Assembly (NCBI GenBank): GCA_048360435.1
Contig: DBGCOP010000010.1
Span: 1-64,000 of the forward strand
Source of the DNA: Limenecus sp048360435
Lineage (GTDB): Bacteria; Cyanobacteriota; Vampirovibrionia; Gastranaerophilales; Gastranaerophilaceae
Direction: 5' to 3'
Length of the DNA: 64,000 bases
Both the position numbers and the translations under genes were made by a program. Shown piece by piece: positions 34,605-44,484 of the stretch (position 1 is the stretch's first letter; every line of letters begins with the position of its first letter). Under the pieces are notes generated by a model, which was not told the origin of the DNA, made no database searches, and worked only from the letters and a program-made list of their open reading frames with translations.

Positions 34605-36041
34605 CTATTTTAATTCGAATACTGTTCCGTCTTTAGTATCTTTAAGAACAACATTTATCTTGTCCAGAGTGTTTCTGATATTATCAGCAACAGCCCAGTT
34701 TTTTTGAGCTCTGGCTTCATTTCTTACCTCAATTATTTTTGCCATCATGTCTTTGGCAGGAGCATTTTTATCCTCAATAAAATCAAATTCATTAATAACC
34801 GAGGACAATTTTTCTTTCAACTGCTCCTCATCAAGTTCGATTTTCTCAAAGTCAAAGCCCAATACACGTGAAAGTTTTATTAGAACTGAAACATATTTTA
34901 TTGCACTTTCTCTGTCTTGAGCATCTTTTGCCTTGTTTGCCTTTGAAGCAAGCTCAAAAAGAACCGCAAGAGCTTTTGATGTATTGAAGTCATCGTTCAT
35001 TGCTGACTTAAACTGTTCTATTTCTTCAGCTTCAGCCTTTTCATCAAGAGCATCTTTGCCAACCCAGACAAGAACATTACTTGCCGCATTTTTCAATCTT
35101 TTTGCTCCGGCAGATGCAGCTTCCAATGCCTCATCATTAAACTCAACCGGCATACGATAGTGGTTCGTTAAAATGAAAAATCTTATTGTATTAGCGTCAT
35201 ATTTTTCAAGCAGACCGTCTATTGTTATAAAATTACCTAAAGACTTAGACATTTTTTCTTTGTTAATAGTAACAAAACCGTTATGCAGCCAGTATTTCAC
35301 AAACTGACATCCGTTTGCACATTCTGACTGCGCAATTTCATTTTCATGGTGAGGAAAAATCAAGTCAGCTCCGCCTGCATGAATATCAATCTCATCAGCA
35401 AGGTGTCTTTTGCTCATAGCCGAACATTCAATATGCCAGCCAGGACGTCCCACACCCCATGGGCTTTTATAACCGAATTTTTCATCTTTTTTCCACAAAG
35501 CAAAATCCAAAGGATCTTCCTTGATGGAAGAAGCTTCCACTCTCGCACCTGCTTCTAAATCATCAATCGGCTGCTTACTCAAATAACCGTATTTAGGAAA
35601 TTTTTTTACCCTGAAATATACATCACCGTCAGCCTCATAGGCATAACCTTTTTCAATAAGGATTTTTACCATTTTTATCATATCCCCGAGAGTCTTTGTA
35701 GCAAAAGGCTCGATGTCGGGTTTAAGATTGTTCAGCTTTTTCATTGAATCTGAAAAAATATCATAATATTTTTTTGCTATTTCATCGGGTGTACAATTTT
35801 CTTTTACTGATTTATTGAGAATTTTGTCATCAACATCAGTGACATTTCGGCAATATTTCACATCATACCCGAGAAATTTTAAATATCTGTATACTACATC
35901 CCAGGTAATATAACATCTGGCGTGCCCAAGATGCGGATGGTCATAGACTGTTGGTCCGCAAACATACATATTGACTTTATTTCCATTAATGGGGATAAAT
36001 TCTTCAGATGTGCCTGAGTATGAATTAAAAACTTTTAGCAT
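34605..36041 (-). CDS. cysS: Cysteinyl-tRNA synthetase
   Basis: Charges tRNA-Cys. The 478-residue class I synthetase has the HIGH-type motif HLGHAR after VCGPTVYDHP, zinc ligands (C28 in the CGPTVYD segment, C in WHIECSAMS, H and E in HHENEIAQSE), and the KMSKSLGN loop, followed by the helical DALR-like C-terminal domain. It is the promoter-proximal gene of the cysS-coaE operon. Confidence 0.96.
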   Translation of the reverse strand: MLKVFNSYSGTSEEFIPINGNKVNMYVCGPTVYDHPHLGHARCYITWDVVYRYLKFLGYDVKYCRNVTDVDDKILNKSVKENCTPDEIAKKYYDIFSDSMKKLNNLKPDIEPFATKTLGDMIKMVKILIEKGYAYEADGDVYFRVKKFPKYGYLSKQPIDDLEAGARVEASSIKEDPLDFALWKKDEKFGYKSPWGVGRPGWHIECSAMSKRHLADEIDIHAGGADLIFPHHENEIAQSECANGCQFVKYWLHNGFVTINKEKMSKSLGNFITIDGLLEKYDANTIRFFILTNHYRMPVEFNDEALEAASAGAKRLKNAASNVLVWVGKDALDEKAEAEEIEQFKSAMNDDFNTSKALAVLFELASKANKAKDAQDRESAIKYVSVLIKLSRVLGFDFEKIELDEEQLKEKLSSVINEFDFIEDKNAPAKDMMAKIIEVRNEARAQKNWAVADNIRNTLDKINVVLKDTKDGTVFELK

Positions 36042-36154
36042 ATTATAAACCTGTTATGTAATATCATTATCATTCCGATAATAATTTATATTACAACAAA
36101 TTACGCTATCTTTAAAGTACCACAGCACTAATACATATATATTATTTTTAAGAC

Positions 36155-37855
36155 TTACGAAACAGTTTTTTCCTCTATGTGAGAAACTTTTACTTCAGGA
36201 GTCAGCTTTATTTGCAGTTTATTAAATGAATCAAAGGCTGTTTTGAGAATGCTTTGTTTTTCAGCATATTTCTTGTAAGCATCATCGGTTTTTGTTCCAA
36301 CAAGATTCAAAATCAAACCTGTCAAAGCACCGAGGATAAGATTCTTAGCCCCTGTCCAGCCTCTTGTTGTACCATAATAAGCAACACCGATACTGCCAAG
36401 GATAGGTATTCCCTGTGTAAGTGTTTTTGAAATTCTTTCATTTTTATCTTTTGAATTCACGACCATAAAAGTAGCAATCGCAGAAGGTCCCAATATACCG
36501 AGAATATCAGTCGGAGCAGAGCCAACCTGAAGTTCCGCAAGCTTTTCGTAAGAAATCATTTCATTATCAATCGCCGTATTGAGTTTCGCATTCATTTTAG
36601 CAAGATATGCTTTTGCTGCTTTATATTCAGGCGTGTTTTTATCCATCAAAGACAAAGCCTCTTGAGCAACACCTTTCTTAGAAGAATCAAAAGACATTGT
36701 TTGATACATTTTGTTTATTTTGTCGTGTGCTGCTTTAAATTTTTCAGAAGATTGAAAATCTTTTCTGCTCACAGCCGAAAGCATTTTAAGATTTCTTTTA
36801 ATTTCAGCAAATATTTTTTCTCTTTCCAGCTTTTCTGCTCCGCCGCTTAAAGTCTTATCAAGAGCTTTATATTTTTCAATATTTTCGGATAGCTGTTTTA
36901 TAACACTAACAGCTTCTTTATTTTTAGGATTTACATCAATTTTTACTTCATACAAAGCCTGTTTTAAAGAATTATAAACGTCATCAATTCCGTTAGAAAT
37001 TTGTGATTTTGCAGTTTCCAGTTCTTTCTGAATAAGTTTTCTATCAACATCTATTTTGTCGGTTGTAATATATGTACGATATTTCTTCAAATTTTTAAAC
37101 AAGCCGTTATCTTTAAACAAAGTATCATAAACCTGCTGATGAAGATTTTTCATTTTATTCCAGGCAGTTTCAGAACGCATTATATGTGCAGAAACAGAAA
37201 ACTTTTCCGCATAAAGCTTTTGTATCTCATCAGCTTTTTTTATCAGGACAGGATTTTTGGTTTTTCTAAGCTGATTACAAAAATCAACCATAGCAATTTC
37301 AGCTTCGTTGTATGAATTGTTCTTTGTTTTCAAAACTATATTTTTGAATGATTTATTAACTTTATCAACAACCGGTTCAAGTTTTAATTTTTTCAACCAG
37401 TGATGAACATAGCTGTCTTTTACCGCAGAAATATTAGAACTTGCCTGCAAAGTATCAGCAACGGGCTGCATAAATTTAGTGACTTGCAATTTCAGTTTTT
37501 GAGAAGGTGTAAGCTTTTTGGATTCGGAAGTCAATTCATAAATTGAATTCTTGAATCTGTCAGACATTTCTGAAATCTTTTTGGCAAAACTTGCTGAAAA
37601 ACCTTTAGACAAGGTAAACAAACCAATAAGAGACAACAAAGCAACAGAACCGACAGAAACACCTATTATTCCGAATATTTTTTTCTTACTGGGTCCGTCT
37701 TTTGTATTTTCGTTATCAATATCCCCAACTCTTACAGCTGCAATTGCAGAATTGTTATCCGGTGCGGATATAACTGAACCGGGTGTCCTCATCTGAGAAA
37801 CACCTGTCATTTTATACAAATCTTTATATGGACTATTTGTAAAATTCACTGCCAT
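36155..37855 (-). CDS. Large coiled-coil membrane protein with MAVNFTNSP N-terminus
   Basis: A 566-residue protein I cannot assign. It opens with M-A-V-N-F-T-N-S-P, then a polar region to about residue 60, one membrane helix (about 60-82), and a mainly helical, lysine-rich region (85-440) with coiled-coil character. Near the C-terminus are two or three hydrophobic segments (DILGILGPSAIATFMVV; ILGALTGLILNLVG). The N-terminal motif and helix resemble the short protein at 17811-18188. It may belong to a lineage-restricted envelope family. AGG lies 8 nt before the ATG. Confidence 0.7.
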   Translation of the reverse strand: MAVNFTNSPYKDLYKMTGVSQMRTPGSVISAPDNNSAIAAVRVGDIDNENTKDGPSKKKIFGIIGVSVGSVALLSLIGLFTLSKGFSASFAKKISEMSDRFKNSIYELTSESKKLTPSQKLKLQVTKFMQPVADTLQASSNISAVKDSYVHHWLKKLKLEPVVDKVNKSFKNIVLKTKNNSYNEAEIAMVDFCNQLRKTKNPVLIKKADEIQKLYAEKFSVSAHIMRSETAWNKMKNLHQQVYDTLFKDNGLFKNLKKYRTYITTDKIDVDRKLIQKELETAKSQISNGIDDVYNSLKQALYEVKIDVNPKNKEAVSVIKQLSENIEKYKALDKTLSGGAEKLEREKIFAEIKRNLKMLSAVSRKDFQSSEKFKAAHDKINKMYQTMSFDSSKKGVAQEALSLMDKNTPEYKAAKAYLAKMNAKLNTAIDNEMISYEKLAELQVGSAPTDILGILGPSAIATFMVVNSKDKNERISKTLTQGIPILGSIGVAYYGTTRGWTGAKNLILGALTGLILNLVGTKTDDAYKKYAEKQSILKTAFDSFNKLQIKLTPEVKVSHIEEKTVS

Positions 37856-37947
37856 TGATCAAACCTGCCTGTATATATTAAAACAGAACATAAAAATAAA
37901 TTGCGAAAAATTGCGTATTAAGTCCTTTTTTGTTACATAATTAACTT

Positions 37948-39099
37948 ATGAGAATTGATAAATTCAAAGTAGAAGAGTGGATGAACGAGTACGAAAAATA
38001 CTCAAAATTTGATCTTGGAAATACCACAGTTAATACACTCTCTTTAGACGATTTATTTAAAATTACCAATACAAACAAAGAAAAATTTTTTGAAGAATTA
38101 AGCAGCAAAAAACTGGGCTACGGTTATATAACGGGAAACCCGGAATTGAAACAAGGAATCTGTTCTTTTTACAAAACACTTACTCAATCTGATGTTCTGC
38201 CGACTATTGGAGCAGCAGGCGCAAACCATCTTGTTTTTTATTCACTTATTGAACCACAAGACAGTGTAATTTCTGTGATACCTACCTATCAGCAGCTTTA
38301 TTCAATCCCAAAGTCTTTTAATGCTGATGTGAAGTTTTTGCATTTGAAGCCCGAAAATAATTTTTTACCTGACATAAACGAGCTTAAGAATTTAATTACC
38401 CCCAAAACAAAAATGATTTGTTTAAACAACCCGAACAATCCTTCCGGCTCTTTAATTCCTCTGAAATTGCTTGAAGAAATCATAGAAATTGCAAGAAAAA
38501 AGGATATTTGGATATTATGCGACGAAGTATACAGAGAGCTAAATCAAAAAGAAAGTTCTTGTCAATCAATTGCCGATTTGTATGAAAAAGGCATAAGTAT
38601 TTGCAGTATGTCAAAAACATTCTCACTTGCAGGCTTAAGGCTCGGCTGGATAGCATCCAAAAATAAAAAAATTATTGATGCTTGCATTCAACACAGAGAA
38701 TATAATATGATTTCCTGTTCAATTCTAGATGAAGCCATTGCATCATTAGCTTTAAAACATTCTGAAAAAATAATTAAAAAAAATCAAAAAATACTTTGTG
38801 AAAATCTTGAAGTATTGGACAACTGGGTAAAGACACAGGAGCACTTCAGCTATATCAAACCGAAGGCAGGAACAACCGCTCTTTTATATTATGATTTAAA
38901 CATAACCTCAGAAGAGTTTTGCAGAAGACTTGCAAAAGAAAAGGGGGTGTTTCTTACTCCCGGTTTTTGCTTTGAGCTTGAATACTGTTTCAGAGCAGGT
39001 TATGGAAAAGACAAAAAAATTCTTGCACAAGGTTTAAACAAAATATCAGAATTTGTAGAAGAAAACAGAGGACTATATGGCAGAAGAATTTTCAAATAA
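37948..39099 (+). CDS. Class I/II pyridoxal-phosphate aminotransferase
   Basis: A 383-residue fold-type I aminotransferase. It has the N-P-N-N-P-S-G turn, the ICDE-type aspartate in WILCDEVYREL and the Schiff-base lysine in SMSKTFSLAGLRLGW, with R-G/A-G-Y-G near the C-terminus binding the substrate carboxylate. Relatives act on amino acids such as aspartate or on unusual amino acids; the substrate is not clear. It overlaps the next gene, an acyltransferase, by 23 nt, so the two likely act together, perhaps on a modified amino-acid or envelope compound. Confidence 0.85.
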   Translation: MRIDKFKVEEWMNEYEKYSKFDLGNTTVNTLSLDDLFKITNTNKEKFFEELSSKKLGYGYITGNPELKQGICSFYKTLTQSDVLPTIGAAGANHLVFYSLIEPQDSVISVIPTYQQLYSIPKSFNADVKFLHLKPENNFLPDINELKNLITPKTKMICLNNPNNPSGSLIPLKLLEEIIEIARKKDIWILCDEVYRELNQKESSCQSIADLYEKGISICSMSKTFSLAGLRLGWIASKNKKIIDACIQHREYNMISCSILDEAIASLALKHSEKIIKKNQKILCENLEVLDNWVKTQEHFSYIKPKAGTTALLYYDLNITSEEFCRRLAKEKGVFLTPGFCFELEYCFRAGYGKDKKILAQGLNKISEFVEENRGLYGRRIFK

Positions 39100-40159
39100 A
39101 GTTAACATACTTAAGGCACTTGCAATATTGCTTGTTGTTTCAGGACACCTTGAATTTTCATTGTTGGGTATGTTTACGCCTTATTCTTTTCAGTTAGCAC
39201 TGTTTTTCTTTATCTCAGGATATTTATTCAAAGAAAAATATCTGGATGATGTAGTCACCTTTATTCAAAGACGAGCGAAAACACTTTTGCTTCCTTATTT
39301 CTTATATAACATTTTTTATCTTGGAGTAACAGTTCTTATATTTAAACTCACCGGCAAGTTCTGGGGAATGCCTATAAGTTTGAAAAACTTTTTTATTACA
39401 CCTTTTTTAAACGGACACCAATTTGATTTATCCTGTCCTTTATGGTTTGTAACACAACTTTTTATAACAATGATTGCATTTTTATTTATCTTCAGAGCTT
39501 TAAGAGGAATAAAGAACAACAAATATTTTCATCTGGGAGTTTTTACACTGCTTGGTGTTTCGGCAATTCCGGTTTCCAAAGTCATTCCGGTTGATCCGTT
39601 TGCACTTGTTGTTATAAGGACAATGTTTTCAGTATTTTTCGTATACTTAGGCTACTATTACAGACAATACATTGAAAACAAAATTGATATATTTACACTC
39701 AAATGGTTCTGGATTATCGTAGCTTTACAATCATTAATGTGGTTGTTCAACAGAGATTACAACCCTGAACATGGCATAGGATTAAGCTATGTACTTGTTT
39801 GGGCTCGCTTTGACCAACAGTTGATTGTACCTATAATAACAGCTCTTACAGGTATATGGGCATCACTTCTCGTTCTTAAAATCACATATCCGTATTTTAA
39901 AGATTCAGTGTTTGTCCGTCATATGGGAGAAACTACCTATCACATAATGGCAAACCATCTGCTTATTATGTACATTATTACAGCATTATTTATGTACGCA
40001 AACGGCATTCCTATTTCTGAAAGAGCAAACCATGATATTTACTGGATTTACAATCCCGTACAAACAACATATTTTTATTTTGTTGTGACAATGGTAGCGA
40101 GCACATATATAGGAGTTGGCTTGAAATGGCTCAAGAACAAACTCTTTGCTCAAATTTAG
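39077..40159 (+). CDS. Acyltransferase-3 family membrane protein
   Basis: A 360-residue polytopic protein of the OafA/WecH/NolL group with about ten helices. The family's opening is clear: NILKALAILLVVSGH, with the histidine thought to act in catalysis, and FFFISGYLFKEKY with the following basic FIQRRAKTLLLPYF. These enzymes O-acylate sugars or other envelope molecules. It begins within the aminotransferase gene and converges on the GH13 gene with a 4-nt stop overlap. Confidence 0.88.
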   Translation: MAEEFSNKVNILKALAILLVVSGHLEFSLLGMFTPYSFQLALFFFISGYLFKEKYLDDVVTFIQRRAKTLLLPYFLYNIFYLGVTVLIFKLTGKFWGMPISLKNFFITPFLNGHQFDLSCPLWFVTQLFITMIAFLFIFRALRGIKNNKYFHLGVFTLLGVSAIPVSKVIPVDPFALVVIRTMFSVFFVYLGYYYRQYIENKIDIFTLKWFWIIVALQSLMWLFNRDYNPEHGIGLSYVLVWARFDQQLIVPIITALTGIWASLLVLKITYPYFKDSVFVRHMGETTYHIMANHLLIMYIITALFMYANGIPISERANHDIYWIYNPVQTTYFYFVVTMVASTYIGVGLKWLKNKLFAQI

Positions 40160-42198
40160 AGTTTTAACCACATTGCATCATAAGGATTCAACCTTACCGT
40201 AAGTTTCTTATTTTGTGCTCTTGCACGTATCATTTTGTCAGTCAACAAATCTTTAAGATAAACATCTTTGCTTTTCTTACCAAAATCATCATCTGTAAAA
40301 ACAACTGTTGCTTTAATTTTATCATTTGAAAGATTATTGATAACAACAACTCTTTCATCATTCAAAGCTCTTACATATGCAAAAACCTCAGGTGATTCTG
40401 TTTTTACTTCAGTAAAAGAGCCTCTTGTTATAACAGGATATTGTTTTCTGACTCTGATTAATTTCTGAACACGTTTGTAAACTTTATGATTATAGGTTTC
40501 AGTATTTTTCATTGCATCATAAAAAACTTTTTGCTTTATAGGACCTCTGTTAATATCTCTGCTGTCAAAATAGCTCAGCATTTTTGTATTATTCTTCTTA
40601 CCCTGAGATTTTTGTTTTTGTTCTCTGATTTTTGCAGTTTTTTTCGCATTTGCATAATTATTGGGCATTCCTATTTCATCACCGTAATAAATAATAGGAA
40701 CTCCCGGTAAAGATAAGAGTATGGAAAATGCCATACCAATTCTATCAGGATTTTTATCAAGGAAACTTGCAAGTCTTCCGCTTATACCATATCCCTTTCT
40801 GAATGCAGCACCTTTTGGTGCAAGGCCATCATATAAAAGTTCTCTGGTTTTTTCATTCACCATTTCAAGTGTTAATTCATCATGAACTCTTAAAAACATT
40901 GCCCATGCGGCAGAATCAGGAATTTTTGGAGTATTTTTGTATGCTTTCCAAAAATAACTGTTATCAGCAGTAACCAAAGATGCCCATATAGCAGGCATAT
41001 AGGGGAAATGATATGCTATCTGAACTTCATCTGTTCTTGTTATTTCTTTTAAATTATTTTTTATATTATGCTCAACTTTCTTTTCAGCACCGAAATAAGG
41101 CAGAATCTTTTTGGGCTGTTGACATGCTTCAGCTTGAATAACTGAGCGCGGAGCAACAGTCTGTAAAAAAGCACTAATGAGCTGAATTACATAATGAGTT
41201 TTGGGAAGATTTTCTGCACTTGTGCCTTCTTCCTTGCTCAAATAAGGAATCGCATCCATTCTAAAAATATCAATTCCCATATTTGCCCAAAATGCAACAG
41301 AATCAAGCATATAATACAACACTTGAGGATTTTCCCAGTTCACATCAAGTTGAAAAGGATAGAACGTATGATAAACGTAATAATCTTTTCCTTTAATTGT
41401 CACTTTTCTATAATGATTATCCGTGATTTCAGGAAAAATCAAACGTCTCCTGCTTATTGTACCGTCTTTTTCTTTGTACTCGACCATATAACCGAGTTTT
41501 TCATCTTTATACTGCCTGTATTCAGGCATATCTTCACGTGCAATAAAATAATGAAGCTTATTTATATCGCCTTTTAATGCCTGTTGAAACCATTCATGCT
41601 GATCGGAGAAATGATTCAATATCAAATCAGCTTTAATCTTAAAGCCTTTTTGTCTTGCTGCACACATAAATTCTTCAAATTCACTCATTCCGCCAAGATC
41701 AGCTCTCACATTTTTCGGATCTCTGACATCAAAACCGGAATCGCCCATCGGTGAATCAGCAAAAGGCAGGACATAAATTGTTGTCACTCCCAAATCTTTA
41801 AGATAATCAAGCATTCCAATCAAAGTTTTAAATGTAGCAGGTTTTCCTGTTTCATCCACACCGAATTGATCAGGATAAAACATATAAATAACTTCTTCCT
41901 TATACCAGTCTGAGTCGCGTTTTAAGTCATCTTCATAAAGCTCTGGACTTCTTTGAAATTTTGCTCTTTTAATTATTTTTACGATTTGAGGATAGATAAC
42001 ATCCACCTTTTCTTTACCGTAAATATGTACAATTGCATTTTTCATCGAAGCCTCAAGTTTTTTTGGTACAAGACTGTCGTAATTCGGTGAATACGAATTA
42101 ACGCTCTGTCTCACATATGTTTGAGCAAGAGCACCTAAGCCGCAAAAATTGAATAAAACAACAACTAATAATAAAAGGGAAATTAAACGTTTATACAT
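40156..42198 (-). CDS. Exported GH13 alpha-amylase-family enzyme
   Basis: A 680-residue protein with a signal peptide (hydrophobic residues 4-24, probable cut after GALA). The TIM barrel has all GH13 regions: DLILNHFSDQHEW, the nucleophile D315 in FRMDAIPYL, the acid/base E357 in IQAEACQQP and the transition-state stabiliser D440 in RVHDELTLE. The regions resemble the amylosucrase/trehalose-synthase/sucrose-phosphorylase side of GH13 more than classical amylases, so hydrolysis or transglycosylation are both possible. It probably acts outside the inner membrane on alpha-glucans or oligosaccharides. The ribosome binding site is weak. Confidence 0.88.
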   Translation of the reverse strand: MYKRLISLLLLVVVLFNFCGLGALAQTYVRQSVNSYSPNYDSLVPKKLEASMKNAIVHIYGKEKVDVIYPQIVKIIKRAKFQRSPELYEDDLKRDSDWYKEEVIYMFYPDQFGVDETGKPATFKTLIGMLDYLKDLGVTTIYVLPFADSPMGDSGFDVRDPKNVRADLGGMSEFEEFMCAARQKGFKIKADLILNHFSDQHEWFQQALKGDINKLHYFIAREDMPEYRQYKDEKLGYMVEYKEKDGTISRRRLIFPEITDNHYRKVTIKGKDYYVYHTFYPFQLDVNWENPQVLYYMLDSVAFWANMGIDIFRMDAIPYLSKEEGTSAENLPKTHYVIQLISAFLQTVAPRSVIQAEACQQPKKILPYFGAEKKVEHNIKNNLKEITRTDEVQIAYHFPYMPAIWASLVTADNSYFWKAYKNTPKIPDSAAWAMFLRVHDELTLEMVNEKTRELLYDGLAPKGAAFRKGYGISGRLASFLDKNPDRIGMAFSILLSLPGVPIIYYGDEIGMPNNYANAKKTAKIREQKQKSQGKKNNTKMLSYFDSRDINRGPIKQKVFYDAMKNTETYNHKVYKRVQKLIRVRKQYPVITRGSFTEVKTESPEVFAYVRALNDERVVVINNLSNDKIKATVVFTDDDFGKKSKDVYLKDLLTDKMIRARAQNKKLTVRLNPYDAMWLKL

Positions 42199-42269
42199 AA
42201 TTTATATCTTTCACATTTTGTTTGAATTATGAATATTATCGATATCATAAAATTCTAAGTCAAGTCCGA

Positions 42270-42298
42270 TTGACTAACTATGTTGCATTACTTATTAT
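42270..42298 (+). promoter_or_regulatory. Promoter of the Na+/H+ antiporter-like gene
   Basis: TTGACT (42270-42275), a 17-nt spacer and TATTAT (42293-42298) form a good sigma-70-type promoter. Its expected start point near 42305 lies downstream of an in-frame TTG at 42222 and upstream of the ATG at 42342, so it decides for the shorter protein. Confidence 0.7.
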
Positions 42299-42341
42299 TT
42301 ATGTTATTTTTAATTTGCATAGTGAACCTGGAATAGCTGTA

Positions 42342-43658
42342 ATGGAAATTTTATTTAACCCGGTTGTCGTATCTGTAATATTCTTATGCGTAATGTGTAT
42401 TTACAGGATAAATGTATTGCTGGCAATTATAATTTCAGCAATCACGGCAGGTTTATGCGCAGGTATGCCCATAAATAAAATTATGCAAACCTTTATCTCC
42501 GGAATGGGAGGAAACTCCGAAACCGCACTCAGCTATATCCTTTTAGGTGCTTTTGCCGCTGCAATGACACACACGGGACTTGCACCAATTCTTGCAAAAA
42601 AAATTGCAAACATAATAAAAGGTAAAGCTTTTCTCCTTATAACAATTATAACTGTTATAGCAATGATGTCTCAAAATCTGATTCCAGTTCATATTGCATT
42701 CATTCCAATTCTTATACCGCCTCTTTTGCATGTAATGAATCAGCTCAAACTTGACAGAAGAGCAATAGCATGCGCTTTAGCTTTCGGCTTAAAAACCCCG
42801 TATATAACAATTCCGGCTGGTTTCGGCTTGATTTTTCAAGGACTTATTGCTGATAATCTTTCTCTAAATGGAATTAATGTTCAGGTTTCAGAAATATGGA
42901 AATCCAACTGGTTTCTTGGACTGGCAATGCTCACAGGTCTATTGATTGCTGTATTGATAACGTACAGAAAACCCAGAGAATACAAAGAGATTCAAATTGC
43001 GGGAATGAATGATGAAATGCCGGACAAAGACAATCTTAAATTCACCAAAAACCACTATCTCACTCTTCTGGCAGCCTTTGCCACTCTTGGAGTTCAGTTG
43101 TGGACAAAATCTCTTCCTCTTGGGGCACTCGTCGGATTGGGAGTCATTTTCGGTACAGGAGCAATTGATCACAGAAAAATGGATAAATTGATGAATGAAG
43201 GCATAGGGCTTATGGGATATGTTGCTTTTGTTATGCTCATAGCAGCAGGTTTTGCTCTCGTTTTAAAAGAAACAGGTTCCATTGACTCACTCGTACACAG
43301 TGCGGCAGTTTTTATGCAGGGAAGCAAGCTTCTTGCTGTTACAATAATGCTGGCAATAGGATTATTTATCACAATGGGAATCGGAACATCTTTTGGTACA
43401 ATTCCAATTCTGGCTGTCCTTTTTATACCTATCTGTATAAAAATGGGATTTAGTACACCGGCAACAATAATACTCTTATCCTCAGCAGCAGCCCTTGGAG
43501 ATGCAGGTTCTCCGGCATCTGATACAACATTAGGACCAACAGCAGGTCTGAATGCAGACGGACAACACAACCATATTACAGACACATGCATTCCGACATT
43601 TCTACATTACAATATACCTTTGATAATCTTTGCCGTACTGGCTGTGTATATTTTTTAA
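42342..43658 (+). CDS. Na+/H+ antiporter family (NhaC-like) transporter
   Basis: A 438-residue carrier with about eleven membrane helices, starting with NPVVVSVIFLCVMCIYRINVLLAI. The segment ISGMGGNSETALSYILLGAFAAAM and the C-terminal ALGDAGSPASDTTLGPTAGLNADGQHNHI are typical of the Na+/H+ antiporter subfamily of the ion-transporter superfamily; the D-A-G-S-P-A-S-D stretch probably lines the ion site. It would export Na+ or organic anions against protons. The ATG at 42342 is used because a promoter lies just upstream; a TTG 120 nt earlier would add 40 atypical residues. Confidence 0.85.
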   Translation: MEILFNPVVVSVIFLCVMCIYRINVLLAIIISAITAGLCAGMPINKIMQTFISGMGGNSETALSYILLGAFAAAMTHTGLAPILAKKIANIIKGKAFLLITIITVIAMMSQNLIPVHIAFIPILIPPLLHVMNQLKLDRRAIACALAFGLKTPYITIPAGFGLIFQGLIADNLSLNGINVQVSEIWKSNWFLGLAMLTGLLIAVLITYRKPREYKEIQIAGMNDEMPDKDNLKFTKNHYLTLLAAFATLGVQLWTKSLPLGALVGLGVIFGTGAIDHRKMDKLMNEGIGLMGYVAFVMLIAAGFALVLKETGSIDSLVHSAAVFMQGSKLLAVTIMLAIGLFITMGIGTSFGTIPILAVLFIPICIKMGFSTPATIILLSSAAALGDAGSPASDTTLGPTAGLNADGQHNHITDTCIPTFLHYNIPLIIFAVLAVYIF

Positions 43659-43662
43659 ATAT

Positions 43663-44379
43663 CTAAATTGTCAGATTTCTTAAATCAAACAACAGAAAAT
43701 TTGATTCCATATCAACTCCTTCAATCTCAAGCAAACCGCTTTCTTTGACTATTGAAATACCATCTCCTGCTTCAAGAATATTGGAATTCACTTCAATAGC
43801 ACCCTTTGCAACCTGAATCCAGAATTTTCTGTTTTCGGGCATATCATAGATTATAGTCTTATCTGCCTCAATCACAGATTGATATATAAGCGCATCCTGA
43901 TTAATTTTTAACGAACCATGTCTGGCATCATCAGAAACAATCAAACACAACTTATTCAACATACTTTCTTTAGAAAAATGTTTTTGCTCGTAAGAAGGAT
44001 TGAGATTTTTTTTGCAAGGTAAAATCCATATCTGTAAAAAATGAACTATATTTTCAGAAGAAGGATTAAATTCACTGTGCATTACCCCGGAACCGGCAGT
44101 CATTACCTGTATATCACCGGCATTGAGAATTTTTTCTTCACCGGTTGAATCTTTATGTTCAAGCTGACCCTGAAGTACAACACTTATTATTTCCATATTC
44201 GCATGCGGATGCAAGCCAAAACCTCCATCAGGTGCAACTATGTCATCATTTATCACCCTGAGATCACTAAAACCCATATTGAAAGGATCAAAGTATTGAG
44301 CAAAAGAGAACGTATGCGCGCTCTTTAGCCATTTTGTGATAGTTTTTCCACGGTCTTCTCTCAATCTTAATTTATACAT
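43663..44379 (-). CDS. Pirin-family bicupin
   Basis: A 238-residue pirin-like protein. The N-terminal cupin has the metal-binding HPHANMEIISVVLQG and GSGVMHSEFNP, giving the H-x-H, H and E ligands; the FDPFNMGFSDLRVINDD segment is characteristic. The C-terminal cupin is reduced. Bacterial pirins bind iron, and some have quercetinase activity or act as redox sensors; here only the fold is certain. AAGGAA precedes the ATG by 5 nt. Confidence 0.92.
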   Translation of the reverse strand: MYKLRLREDRGKTITKWLKSAHTFSFAQYFDPFNMGFSDLRVINDDIVAPDGGFGLHPHANMEIISVVLQGQLEHKDSTGEEKILNAGDIQVMTAGSGVMHSEFNPSSENIVHFLQIWILPCKKNLNPSYEQKHFSKESMLNKLCLIVSDDARHGSLKINQDALIYQSVIEADKTIIYDMPENRKFWIQVAKGAIEVNSNILEAGDGISIVKESGLLEIEGVDMESNFLLFDLRNLTI

Positions 44380-44484
44380 AAAAATTCCTTAATAACTTTG
44401 CAGAAAAATTATAAAAATATTTTTTCAATAAAATAATCATCATGCAGACACAAAATCAGACAATTCTAATTTAGTTTAAAATTG

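Noticed and set aside
42124..42198. Lipoprotein signal in the GH13 protein (cysteine at N-F-C-G)
   Set aside because: The residues before the cysteine do not make a lipobox; a normal cut after GALA is more fitting.
42222..42341. 40-residue N-terminal extension of the antiporter-like protein from a TTG
   Set aside because: A TTGACT-17-TATTAT promoter lies inside the extension, and family members start near the ATG at 42342.
43169..43591. 140-codon minus-strand frame inside the antiporter-like gene
   Set aside because: The opposite strand encodes a complete membrane transporter with conserved motifs.
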